A stretch of 9,377 bases of DNA from an uncultured Erysipelotrichaceae bacterium (GTDB lineage Bacteria > Bacillota_I > Bacilli_A > RF39 > UBA660), in assembly GCA_902803795.1 (NCBI GenBank), contig CADCRC010000112.1, forward strand, positions 1-9,377, read 5' to 3'. Shown here in pieces: positions 1 to 7,500 of this stretch. Every line of letters starts with the position of its first letter. Position 1 is the stretch's first letter. A program made the translations under genes and the position numbers. Below the pieces are notes generated by a model. The model did no database searches, was not told the DNA's origin, and was given only the letters and a program-made list of their open reading frames with translations.

Positions 1-645
1 GTAGGAGATACAAAAGAAGTAGAATTAGAAGGATTTGGAACTCATACTGTTAGAATATCTAATATGTCAACACCTGATGAATGTTCTACTGAAGGATTTA
101 GTCAGACAGCTTGTGGTTTTGTAGTAGAATTTGCAGATATAGTTGCATTAAAAAGAATGAACCCTGGTGGAGCAGGATATTCTAACCCTTATGAATTAGG
201 ACATGAAAACTATGGAAGCTGGGAATACTGTGAGTTAAGACCTTATATTAATGAAACTATTTATATTTCATTACCTTTAGAGCTTAAAGAAGTAGTAATA
301 GATACAAAAGTCATAACTGGACACGGTAATCAAGATAGTAATAATTTTACAACTACAGATAAATTATATTTATTGAGTGGAACTGAAGTATTTGCAAGAT
401 CATCAGACGACACAGCAGGTGAATTTACTAGACAATTAGATTATTATACTGTGGAAAATGTAACATCCACAACTAATACCAATATACCTACAAAGCTTTA
501 TGAAGGTACATCATCTAAATGGTGGCTTCGTAATCCATATAAATTTAATGCTGGATTTACAATTGTACAATATTCTGGTTATTATGATTATGGCTATGCA
601 TCAACAGAATTATATGGTGTTTCTCCAGCTTTTAGAATTGGCTAG
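1..645 (+). CDS. C-terminal part of a surface-type protein ending in a DUF6273-like domain (5' truncated)
   Basis: The frame is open from base 1 to a TAG at 643-645, giving 214 visible residues. The gene therefore begins left of the window. The ATG at position 64 is internal: it encodes the Met of a conserved-looking NMSTPDECS stretch, and recognisable domain sequence (GDTKEVELEGFGTHTVRI) precedes it with no ribosome site. What I see fits the family I know as DUF6273: the GFGTHTVR start, a CGFVVEFADI strand, a VIDTKVITGHG segment, then KWWLRNP and a terminal GVSPAFRIG. These modules usually sit at the C-terminus of large extracellular proteins of gut Bacillota. Their biochemical role is not established, and I assign none. 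No LPXTG motif or membrane segment follows the domain, so anchoring, if any, must lie upstream. Family assignment is from memory of the motif pattern. Confidence 0.8.
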   Translation, partial: VGDTKEVELEGFGTHTVRISNMSTPDECSTEGFSQTACGFVVEFADIVALKRMNPGGAGYSNPYELGHENYGSWEYCELRPYINETIYISLPLELKEVVIDTKVITGHGNQDSNNFTTTDKLYLLSGTEVFARSSDDTAGEFTRQLDYYTVENVTSTTNTNIPTKLYEGTSSKWWLRNPYKFNAGFTIVQYSGYYDYGYASTELYGVSPAFRIG

Positions 646-883
646 TAGATATTAACCTTTAGTTCAATTTTCAAAATCAAATGTTGAACAAAAAGATTTA
701 ACAAGTAGAATATTCAGAAGGAAAAATTAATATATATATTTATAATGTAAGCTGGAGATGTTACAATTTTGAATTTTTTTATGTATTAAAAATCATGTAA
801 AAATAGATAATATGTGATACAATTATTAAAGTAAGATATAAGATAGGAAACTAAATAAAAAATATAAAGAAAGGATTGAAAAA
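646..883. other. intergenic region upstream of the nitroreductase
   Basis: This 238-bp spacer has stop codons in all frames I read and no coding similarity I recognise. It is extremely AT-rich. It contains a loose dyad (GTTCAA at 662-667 with TTGAAC at 684-689). A 5-bp hairpin (TGTAA 746-750 with TTACA 761-765) is followed by a T-run at 774-780 and could be a weak terminator for the upstream gene. The right end holds the promoter candidate and ribosome site of the next gene. I see no RNA gene here. Confidence 0.5.
795..823 (+). promoter_or_regulatory. candidate sigma-A promoter for the nitroreductase cluster
   Basis: A TACAAT -10 box (818-823) is preceded by a TG at 815-816 and lies 17 bp downstream of a poor -35 (ATGTAA, 795-800, about three of six consensus positions). 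It sits about 60 bp before the nitroreductase start. In DNA this AT-rich such matches arise by chance, so the call rests mainly on spacing and position. Confidence 0.35.
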
Positions 884-1387
884 ATGGATTTTTTAGAATT
901 AGCTAAATCAAGATATTCAACAAGAGATTTTAGTAATAGACAAGTAGAAGATGAAAAATTAAAAAAAATTTTAGAAGCAGGAAGGATTGCTCCAACAGCA
1001 AAAAATATGCAACCTATTAAAATATTAGTTGTAAAAGATAACACAAAATTAAATGATATATTATTTAATTATAATGCTCCTGTTAATTTAATTGTATGTT
1101 GTGACACCAATAATACTTCAAAAATATCAATTGATAATAATTATGATTGTGGAGATATGGATGCAAGTATTGTAGCATGTCATATGATGTTAGAAGCAAC
1201 AGATTTAAAAGTCAATAATATATGGCTTAGAGGATTTGATTCAAACAAAATAAGAGAAGTTCTAAATCAGCCAAATAATATAAAGCCTGTTTGTGTTATT
1301 GCATTAGGATATGATAATGAGGGATACACTCCTAATGAAAGACATTATATAAGAAAAGAAATAGATGAAATTGTTGAATTTATATAG
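884..1387 (+). CDS. small FMN-dependent nitroreductase-family protein
   Basis: The 167-residue protein matches the short nitroreductase type (about 165-180 aa) that carries FMN and reduces small electrophiles using NAD(P)H. Sequence marks are the N-terminal SRYSTRDF (residues 9-16), whose arginines and serine normally contact the FMN phosphate; RIAPTAKNMQPIKILVV (34-50), the usual second flavin-binding segment; a GDMDAS helix start (90-95) followed by the long helix; IWLRGFD (113-119); and the closing ALGYDNEGYTP...RKEIDEIV. The ATG is preceded by GAAAGGA (869-875) at 8 nt, which fixes the start. No membrane segment or signal peptide is present, so it should be cytosolic and probably dimeric, as is typical of the family. 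It is the first gene of a same-strand cluster. The physiological substrate cannot be read from the sequence. Confidence 0.9.
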   Translation: MDFLELAKSRYSTRDFSNRQVEDEKLKKILEAGRIAPTAKNMQPIKILVVKDNTKLNDILFNYNAPVNLIVCCDTNNTSKISIDNNYDCGDMDASIVACHMMLEATDLKVNNIWLRGFDSNKIREVLNQPNNIKPVCVIALGYDNEGYTPNERHYIRKEIDEIVEFI

Positions 1388-1435
1388 TATAATATAAGTA
1401 ATTTATAGTATTTTATAATTAGTAAGGAAGATATT

Positions 1436-2656
1436 ATGAAAAAAAAGACAAAAATAAGACTAATATTATTAATTATCATTTTTATTCTTGGAACAATATT
1501 AGGATATATTATATATACTAATTATAAATTACAAGAAAGTTATGATGATAAATTATTTCCAAAAACTTATATAAATGATATAGAAGTATCTAATTTAAAA
1601 CTAAAAAATATAGATAAAGTATTAGATAATTTAGAAACAGAATTATTAACAAGAAAACTAATTTTAAAAGGAAACAATAAAGACTATACATATACATTAA
1701 AAGATTTAAATATTTCTATTAATAAAGAAGAAGTAAGAAAAAAGATGATTAAAGATCATGATAAATTAGATGTATTAGAAAGATTAAAAGAAATTAGAAA
1801 ACCAAGTAAGAAAAAATATAAATATGAAATAATTTATAAAAGTGATGATATATTGAATTTTGTAAATAATTTAAAAAAACAAGTTGATACTGAATCATCT
1901 CAAGGTGGACTTATAATGACTGATACAAGACAATTATATTATCAAGAATCAACATCATCATATTATTTAGATTCTGAGGATGCATATAATAAAATTGTTG
2001 CAGAAATAAGTAATGAATTTTCTAATTTAGTTATAAATTTATATGGTAGTAGTGATACACCAACTGATAATGTTTTACTAAAAACAATTAATACTAAAGT
2101 TGCATCATATTCTACAAATTATAATGCATGGATATCAAGAGGAAGAAACCTTGAAAATGCATTAAATTATGTTGATGGAGCAATTATATATAGTGGAGAA
2201 ACATTTTCATTCTTTAACTATGCAGGACCATATAATAAACGTGGATATGTATATTATGATAATGTTATAGGAAATGGAGTATGTCAAATTGCATCAACAA
2301 TTTACAACGCTGCATTAATTGGAGGACTTGAAATTGTTGAAAGATATCAACATGCAAATGAACTAACATATGTACCTGGTGGACAAGATGCAACAGTTGC
2401 ATCAAACGGTAATTGGTCATCATTAGATTTCAAATTTAAAAACACATATGACTATCCAATATATATTTCTGCATATTATGGTGGAGGAGTGGCAACTATT
2501 GATTTTTGGTCAAACGAAAATGCAAAAAAAGGAAAAGAATATTATGTGGAATCACAAAAAGTTGGATATAAAGCATATAGAACATTCTTACATACGCTTG
2601 AAAATGGACAAGAAATATCACGCGACTTTATAGCATATACATATTATACAAAATAG
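1436..2656 (+). CDS. membrane-anchored VanW-family protein
   Basis: This 406-residue protein has a lysine-rich N-terminus (MKKKTKIR) and one hydrophobic segment (about 9-27), so the rest is predicted outside the membrane. Residues 40-200 look like the variable substrate-binding-like region (PG_binding_4 type) that often precedes VanW. The VanW domain spans about 222-350. Its landmarks are STNYNAWISRGRNLENAL, then IYSGETFSFFNYAGPYNKRGY, GNGVCQIASTIYNAAL (Cys283) and YQHANELTYVPGGQDATV (His306). AAGGA at 1424-1428 lies 7 nt before the ATG. It follows the nitroreductase by 48 bp; that gap contains a perfect TATAAT (1388-1393) with a modest ATGAAA -35 (1365-1370), so it may also have its own promoter. 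VanW was named in vancomycin-resistance clusters but is widespread in Bacillota without them. A cell-wall role is inferred; the reaction is unknown. Confidence 0.9.
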   Translation: MKKKTKIRLILLIIIFILGTILGYIIYTNYKLQESYDDKLFPKTYINDIEVSNLKLKNIDKVLDNLETELLTRKLILKGNNKDYTYTLKDLNISINKEEVRKKMIKDHDKLDVLERLKEIRKPSKKKYKYEIIYKSDDILNFVNNLKKQVDTESSQGGLIMTDTRQLYYQESTSSYYLDSEDAYNKIVAEISNEFSNLVINLYGSSDTPTDNVLLKTINTKVASYSTNYNAWISRGRNLENALNYVDGAIIYSGETFSFFNYAGPYNKRGYVYYDNVIGNGVCQIASTIYNAALIGGLEIVERYQHANELTYVPGGQDATVASNGNWSSLDFKFKNTYDYPIYISAYYGGGVATIDFWSNENAKKGKEYYVESQKVGYKAYRTFLHTLENGQEISRDFIAYTYYTK

Positions 2657-2663
2657 GTGAATT

Positions 2664-3410
2664 ATGATTATTAAATTTAAAAATAAAAAAAACAATAAAA
2701 TTGTTAAAATAGTATCAATTGTTATTTTAATTTTTTTATCTAGTTTTACAATCTATAAAATATATGTATCAAATTATTATTATGCAGAAGACGTAGAAGA
2801 TTATTTAAAAAGCAATGAGCAAGTTAAAGTAAAAAAAACAAAATATGGTTATTTCTTTGATGGAAATTATAACAATACCAAAATAATTTTTTATCCAGGC
2901 GCAAAAATAGAAACAAAAGCATATGCACCATTACTTTATAAAATAGCTCAAATAGGAATAGATGTATACTTAATTGACATGCCTGATAGACTTGCAATAT
3001 ATGGAATAGATAAAGCAGATAAAATAATAAATAAAAAACCTAAATGTAATTGGTATATGATGGGACACTCATTAGGTGGAGCAATGGCTAGCAATTATGC
3101 ATATAAAAATCAAAATAAAATAAAAGGACTAATATTACTTGGAGCATACTCTACCAAAGATTTATCAAAATCTAATCTAGATATATTATTGATATACGGA
3201 TCTAATGATAAAATATTAAATAAAGAAAAATATAAAGAATGTTTAAAAAATTATCCAAAAAATCATAATGAATATATTATAAATGGTGGAAATCATGCAG
3301 CATTTGGAAACTATGGAAAACAAAATAAAGATGGTAAATTAGAAACAACCTTTTCAGAGCAACAAGCAGAAACAATAGATAAAATATATAGCATGATTTA
3401 TGGAAAATAA
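2664..3410 (+). CDS. membrane-anchored alpha/beta hydrolase, extracytoplasmic
   Basis: The 248-residue protein starts with a basic segment (KFKNKKNNKIVK) and a hydrophobic span (about 13-33), so by the positive-inside rule the catalytic domain faces outward. The remainder is a compact alpha/beta hydrolase. The first core strand is KIIFYPGAKIETKAY, which also supplies the oxyanion region. The nucleophile elbow is GHSLGG with Ser136. The acid is probably Asp182 in IYGSNDKI, and the catalytic His is His211 in GGNHAAFG. The triad is thus complete and in order. The pattern resembles the Abhydrolase_5 or dienelactone-hydrolase-like group, without a recognisable substrate signature. The start is 7 bp after the VanW stop, with AGGTGA (2655-2660) overlapping that stop codon, which suggests translational coupling. 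Its pairing with VanW suggests an envelope substrate; this is inference. Confidence 0.85.
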   Translation: MIIKFKNKKNNKIVKIVSIVILIFLSSFTIYKIYVSNYYYAEDVEDYLKSNEQVKVKKTKYGYFFDGNYNNTKIIFYPGAKIETKAYAPLLYKIAQIGIDVYLIDMPDRLAIYGIDKADKIINKKPKCNWYMMGHSLGGAMASNYAYKNQNKIKGLILLGAYSTKDLSKSNLDILLIYGSNDKILNKEKYKECLKNYPKNHNEYIINGGNHAAFGNYGKQNKDGKLETTFSEQQAETIDKIYSMIYGK

Positions 3411-3429
3411 AATTGCTTGATAAGACAAT

Positions 3430-3463
3430 AAAAGATATTACAAAAATGTACGTAATATCTTTT
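3430..3463. terminator. bidirectional Rho-independent-like terminator between convergent genes
   Basis: AAAAGATATTAC (3430-3441) pairs perfectly with GTAATATCTTTT (3452-3463) around a 10-nt loop. This gives a 12-bp stem with A-tract and T-tract arms that can act in both directions. It lies 20 bp after the hydrolase stop on the plus strand and overlaps the minus-strand arginase stop codon (3438-3440) and its last codons. The stem has only two G-C pairs, so termination may be modest. Confidence 0.75.
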
Positions 3464-4313
3464 CTAATGTATTATGAGCAATATTAAGTGTTTTATCATT
3501 ATCATCAAATGTTGGATTATATTCAACAATATCTATTGATTTTATATAATCTTTATAAAGTAATATTTCATCGACTATTTTAAAATATAAATTTTTAGAT
3601 ATTCCATTTATTGCAGGAACACTTACTCCCGGAGCATCTTCTGGATCAATTACATCAATATCAAAAGACATATGAAATCCTATTTTAAAATTATTTGTTA
3701 CTCTTTTAATTGACTCTTTAACAATCTCTTTTATATCATTTTCTTTTAATTCTTCACTTGAAAAAACCTTAACATTATTATCATTTATTACAGGCCATTC
3801 CCATGGATCTATATCTCTTCCTCCCAAAATTAAAGTGTTTTCAGATTTATAATATGGACCATCGTGATATGGATTCAATCTCTTGGTCAAACCATTTGTT
3901 GCAGCAAGTGGAAGGCCATGAAGATTACCAGTTCTAGTTGTCTCGAAAGTATTATAATCACCATGAGCATCAAACCATATAACACCTAATTGTTTTTCTT
4001 TTTTTATACTAGCAAGAGTTGATGCTATCGCAATAGAATGATCACCACCAATAATAACTGGTAAAATATTATCTTCTTTAGTTGCTAATACCTCATCATA
4101 TAATCGCTTATTAAATTCATTTATTTCATTTAAATTTTTTTCTAAATCTTTTTCATCATAACTTTTTATAATATCTTTTGACTTATTAATTTCAATTATT
4201 GTATTAATACGTGTATCTTTTTCATAATATTTTAATAATCTTCCAGGTCCTAAATCTGCACCATCTTTTGATACACCTAAGTCACTTCCTGCACCAATTA
4301 AATTAATCTTCAT
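3438..4313 (-). CDS. rocF: arginase (L-arginine to L-ornithine and urea)
   Basis: The 291-residue cytosolic enzyme has all ureohydrolase metal ligands of the binuclear manganese site: His92 in GGDHSIAIAS; Asp115, His117 and Asp119 in WFDAHGDYNT; Asp218 and Asp220 in SFDIDVIDP. Arginase rather than agmatinase is favoured by GNLHGLPLA (His132), by DAPGVSVP after the last ligands, and by Glu264 in the EYNP segment near the C-terminus, which matches the bacterial RocF pattern. Length is normal for bacterial arginases (about 290-305). The start is fixed by AGAAGGA (plus-strand 4322-4328), 8 nt before the ATG. It is transcribed alone, toward the VanW-hydrolase cluster and away from the adhesin gene. 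No ornithine or other arginine-catabolic genes are in the window, so its role in nitrogen or energy use is inferred from family only. Confidence 0.92.
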   Translation of the reverse strand: MKINLIGAGSDLGVSKDGADLGPGRLLKYYEKDTRINTIIEINKSKDIIKSYDEKDLEKNLNEINEFNKRLYDEVLATKEDNILPVIIGGDHSIAIASTLASIKKEKQLGVIWFDAHGDYNTFETTRTGNLHGLPLAATNGLTKRLNPYHDGPYYKSENTLILGGRDIDPWEWPVINDNNVKVFSSEELKENDIKEIVKESIKRVTNNFKIGFHMSFDIDVIDPEDAPGVSVPAINGISKNLYFKIVDEILLYKDYIKSIDIVEYNPTFDDNDKTLNIAHNTLEKILRTFL

Positions 4314-4346
4314 TGTTACAATCCTTCTTTCTATGCATTCTAAACT

Positions 4347-4375
4347 ATTTTACATTATAAAAAAACAAATGACAA
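4347..4375 (-). promoter_or_regulatory. arginase promoter (sigma-A type)
   Basis: Read on the minus strand, TTGTCA (4370-4375) is followed after 17 bp by TAAAAT (4347-4352). Each box matches five of six consensus positions. The expected transcript start is near 4340, leaving a leader of about 27 nt that carries AGAAGGA. A perfect TATAAT (minus strand, 4354-4359) also lies here, but its matching -35 position reads GTTATT, so I prefer the first pair. Confidence 0.6.
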
Positions 4376-4380
4376 TAATA

Positions 4381-4408
4381 ACTCTATTTATTTTACTAAA
4401 AATAGTGT
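4381..4408. promoter_or_regulatory. operator-like imperfect dyad between divergent promoters
   Basis: ACTCTATTT (4381-4389) faces AAATAGTGT (4400-4408), which is ACACTATTT on the other strand. The half-sites agree at eight of nine positions and their centres are about 19 bp apart. The dyad lies just upstream of the arginase -35 and about 45 bp upstream of the adhesin -35, where a dimeric regulator or activator could bind. AT-rich DNA makes chance dyads common, and I cannot name a regulator. Confidence 0.3.
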
Positions 4409-4453
4409 ACATGCAAAAAAAATAAGAAAAATAAAATAAAATTAAAATTTTGT

Positions 4454-4482
4454 TTTACATTTTAAATTCATTGTGTTAGTAT
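4454..4482 (+). promoter_or_regulatory. adhesin promoter with extended -10
   Basis: TTTACA (4454-4459, five of six matches to consensus) is followed by a 17-bp spacer and TAGTAT (4477-4482). A TGT immediately before the -10 (4474-4476) provides an extended -10 element. The predicted start is near 4489, which gives a leader of about 46 nt. This is the best promoter match in the window. Confidence 0.65.
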
Positions 4483-4489
4483 AGAAACT

Positions 4490-4527
4490 ACAAATTCATG
4501 TGTGAGTGAATTTTGTAATCAGGAGGG
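4490..4527 (+). promoter_or_regulatory. leader hairpin and strong ribosome site of the adhesin gene
   Basis: ACAAATTCA (4490-4498) can pair with TGAATTTTGT (4507-4516) with one bulged T and an 8-nt loop. This would place a stem-loop at the very 5' end of the predicted transcript, just before AGGAGGG (4521-4527). The ribosome site is 7 nt from the ATG at 4535 and is the strongest in the window. The hairpin leaves it free, so a 5'-end stabilising role is as likely as any regulatory one. Confidence 0.4.
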
Positions 4528-4534
4528 TTTGAAT

Positions 4535-7500
4535 ATGGGTTTTCAGTATAAGAACAAAAAATACAAATTGAAGTATAAAAACGCTTCAAATGTATTAATT
4601 ATGATTTCTATTGTACTGACTACAATAGGAATACTATTTGGTTTTTTTAATCAAAATACAACAGCATTAAATGAACCAAAGCACATCAAGACATTAACAT
4701 CTAACGGAGATGGAACATATGAAATTGCTCTAAGTATTGAAGGAGCAATTCAAGAAAATTCCACAGCTGCTAATGCTAATGTATTAATAGTTTATGACGT
4801 TTCAAATAGTATGAAAAGTTCTATTAGTACAATTTATAGCAAGCATGAAACAGGTAGATATGGTAAATCTGGAGATGATTATTTTAATCTATATGTAAAA
4901 AATAGTTACTCCTATAGTGGATATTCACAAATAAGTAATGATACCACAGAAGGACCTGTCTACAGAAGAATAATAGATGGAGGACAATATGATTATGTAG
5001 AATATACAGATGATAGATATGTCACAATTTCAAATAGAAGTACTGCATCAGAGAAGGCATTATATGATTTTGCAAAGCAATTATATTCTCATAATAAAAC
5101 AGAAACAGCCAAAAATGTTGAAATGGCATTAATTACTTTTTCATCAAGTAGTAATTCACATGGAGAAGCTACATTTGGCAATAATGATTCTGCAATTCAT
5201 CTAGTACAAAATTGGACAAATAGTGAAAGTACTTTTTTGTCAAACATATATCAAAACAATTCAGCTAAACTATCATACTCTGGTGGTACTAACTGGGAAG
5301 CAGGATTACAATATGGGTTAAATAATATATTATCAAAAGCTGATGGAGATCAAACATTTGTTATATTCATGACAGATGGTGGTCCTACATTTAATGTTTC
5401 AAAAACAGATGCAAATGGTAATAATTATGCAACAAATGGTAATGGATATGGAAATGGTAGTACAGTTGAAGCAGGTAATATGCGTGCTGCAATGGATGAA
5501 GCATTTCATATTAACAACTATAATACCAAATTAGAACAAAATGAAACACAAACATATGATCAAGAAAACAGTAATACAACGTTTTATGGAATTTATACTT
5601 ATGCTTCTCCAGGAAGTAATAGTAGTCCTGACTATCTAGATGATTTAGTATACTATGCACATAATAATGGAAGTATGGGTACTAGAACAATTGGAACAAG
5701 CTCAGACAATAGTGGAATTGAAGACTATTACTTTAATGCAGAAGATAGTGAACAATTAGAAAATGCAATCAGTACAATTTTAAAAGGTATTTTGAAAACT
5801 GTTGGTATTTCAGAAGTTGAAATAAATGATGGTACTACACAAAATGTAAAAATAGATTCAGGAAGCGTTAATTTGCTTGATATTGATGAAACATCATATA
5901 CTTATTGGATGAGTAAAGATGTTTTACCAAATACAGTTGAAGCTGATAATGGATATACATATTACACAACAAGAACAAATAGAAACGATGGAACAATATA
6001 CAATATTTTCTTTAGACAAAATGAAGCAGATAGTACAAAAATTGATGCATTTTGGATAGAGGGTACAGAAAGACATGAAATTACAGTAAATGGTAGCATA
6101 AAAAATGTAAAAGATGAAAATGGTACAGTTACTGGAAAAAATGTAGAAGTACAATGGTTACCAAAGGAAACTGGTGACAAGTCATCAGAATTATTCTTTG
6201 ACAACGATCCACCTGAAGCAAGTGTGGTAACACAAAAGGATAAAAATGGAAATGATAACAGTAGAGTTGTATGGGATTTATCAACAACAGGAGTTTTACT
6301 AGATGGAGTAACATATACTGTAAAATTTGATGTTTGGAAAACACAATATGTATTCGACTTAATTGCAGATTTAAGAAATAAGAATATAAAATATAGTGAT
6401 TTAAAAGCAGGTTCAGGAACAAAATATGCTGGACTACAAGACTATATAGTAGGTTATGGATGCGACTTATTAGGTGAATATTGTAACTCTTATAGTATAA
6501 ATACTAATACAGATGCAAAAGTTACCTATGTAGATTCAAGCGTAAGTAATGATTCTTTGACACTAACATATACACCACCAACTGGAATAGATATAGTTAG
6601 TGAAACAATCAATATTCATAAAAACTGGTTAAGCGATTTAGATGATAAAGATAGTAAAATAAACAGTGTTGATGTAGATATTTTAAAAGATGGAGAATAT
6701 TATATAACTCGTACACTAACAAAAGAAAATCGCTGGAAAAATGATAAAGATGCTTTTATTGCACCAGGTTTAATTACTATGCAATATGAAGACATGAAAG
6801 ACGAAAGTGGAAATATTATCTATGAAGAAGATGGAGTTACTCCAAAACAAACTATTAAAGAAGGTACTTTAGATATAAAAGATGTAGGTCATGATTATTC
6901 ATTTGCAGAACCAGGAACAGAAGCGTATAACTGGCAACTAGTTTCAGAAACAGTTAGACCAATGGTTATAAATGGAGTACTAACTGAATTAATAAGAATG
7001 GACGAAGAAGTACTTGATACATATACACCAGATGGAAATCCAATACTTAATAATTATTCTATTCCAACTGAAATGAAAAATGACCCAACATTGTTATATG
7101 CAACATCAAATAGAGGAAATCATTTCATTAGATTGAACGATATCAACGGAGTATCACATGTTTATTTAATTTCTGGATCAACAAGTCCAACAATTGAAGC
7201 ACATAACTATCGTAGAAGTAACTTAAATATTAAAAAGATAGTTGATGGTAGTGCTGCAGATAAGGATAAATATTTCAAATTTAATATTAATGTAAATGAT
7301 AAAGGCTATGTAGATGGTGAAAAATTATATTTCTCAGTATGGGATACAGAAAAAAATAGTTATGTTGATTTACAAAATCATTTAATAACTAATACTACAT
7401 GGGAAAAAGAAATATTAGATGATTTAAATGATTCAAGAGTAATTGATGAGTCAGGTTGGACAGGATTTTATTATGCAGCCAACAATACTCCTCTAACGGT

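Noticed and set aside
64..645. ATG at 64 as the start of a complete 193-residue gene
   Set aside because: The frame is open to base 1, recognisable domain sequence precedes the ATG, and there is no ribosome site before it. The gene is a 5'-truncated fragment.
662..689. GTTCAA/TTGAAC dyad as a terminator of the upstream gene
   Set aside because: The stem is only 6 bp with a 16-nt loop, and A-rich rather than T-rich sequence follows on the coding strand.
826..1044. Minus-strand ORF of 72 codons
   Set aside because: It lies antisense to the promoter and first part of the clear nitroreductase gene. Its hydrophobic, Phe/Leu/Ser-rich product is what reversed AT-rich coding sequence gives.
2448..2633. 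Plus-strand ORF of 61 codons
   Set aside because: It lies wholly inside the VanW gene in another frame, with no ribosome site or recognisable protein features.
1436..2656. Vancomycin resistance determinant
   Set aside because: VanW-domain proteins are common in Bacillota without resistance. No vanHAX, vanRS or D-Ala ligase gene is in the window.
3438..4313. Agmatinase or formimidoylglutamase instead of arginase
   Set aside because: GNLHG, DAPGVSVP and the Glu264-containing EYNP segment fit arginase better. The shared metal ligands alone would not decide it.
5924..6422. Three overlapping minus-strand ORFs
   Set aside because: All are antisense to the uninterrupted adhesin frame, overlap each other and resemble reversed low-complexity coding sequence. 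The real gene here is the long plus-strand frame.
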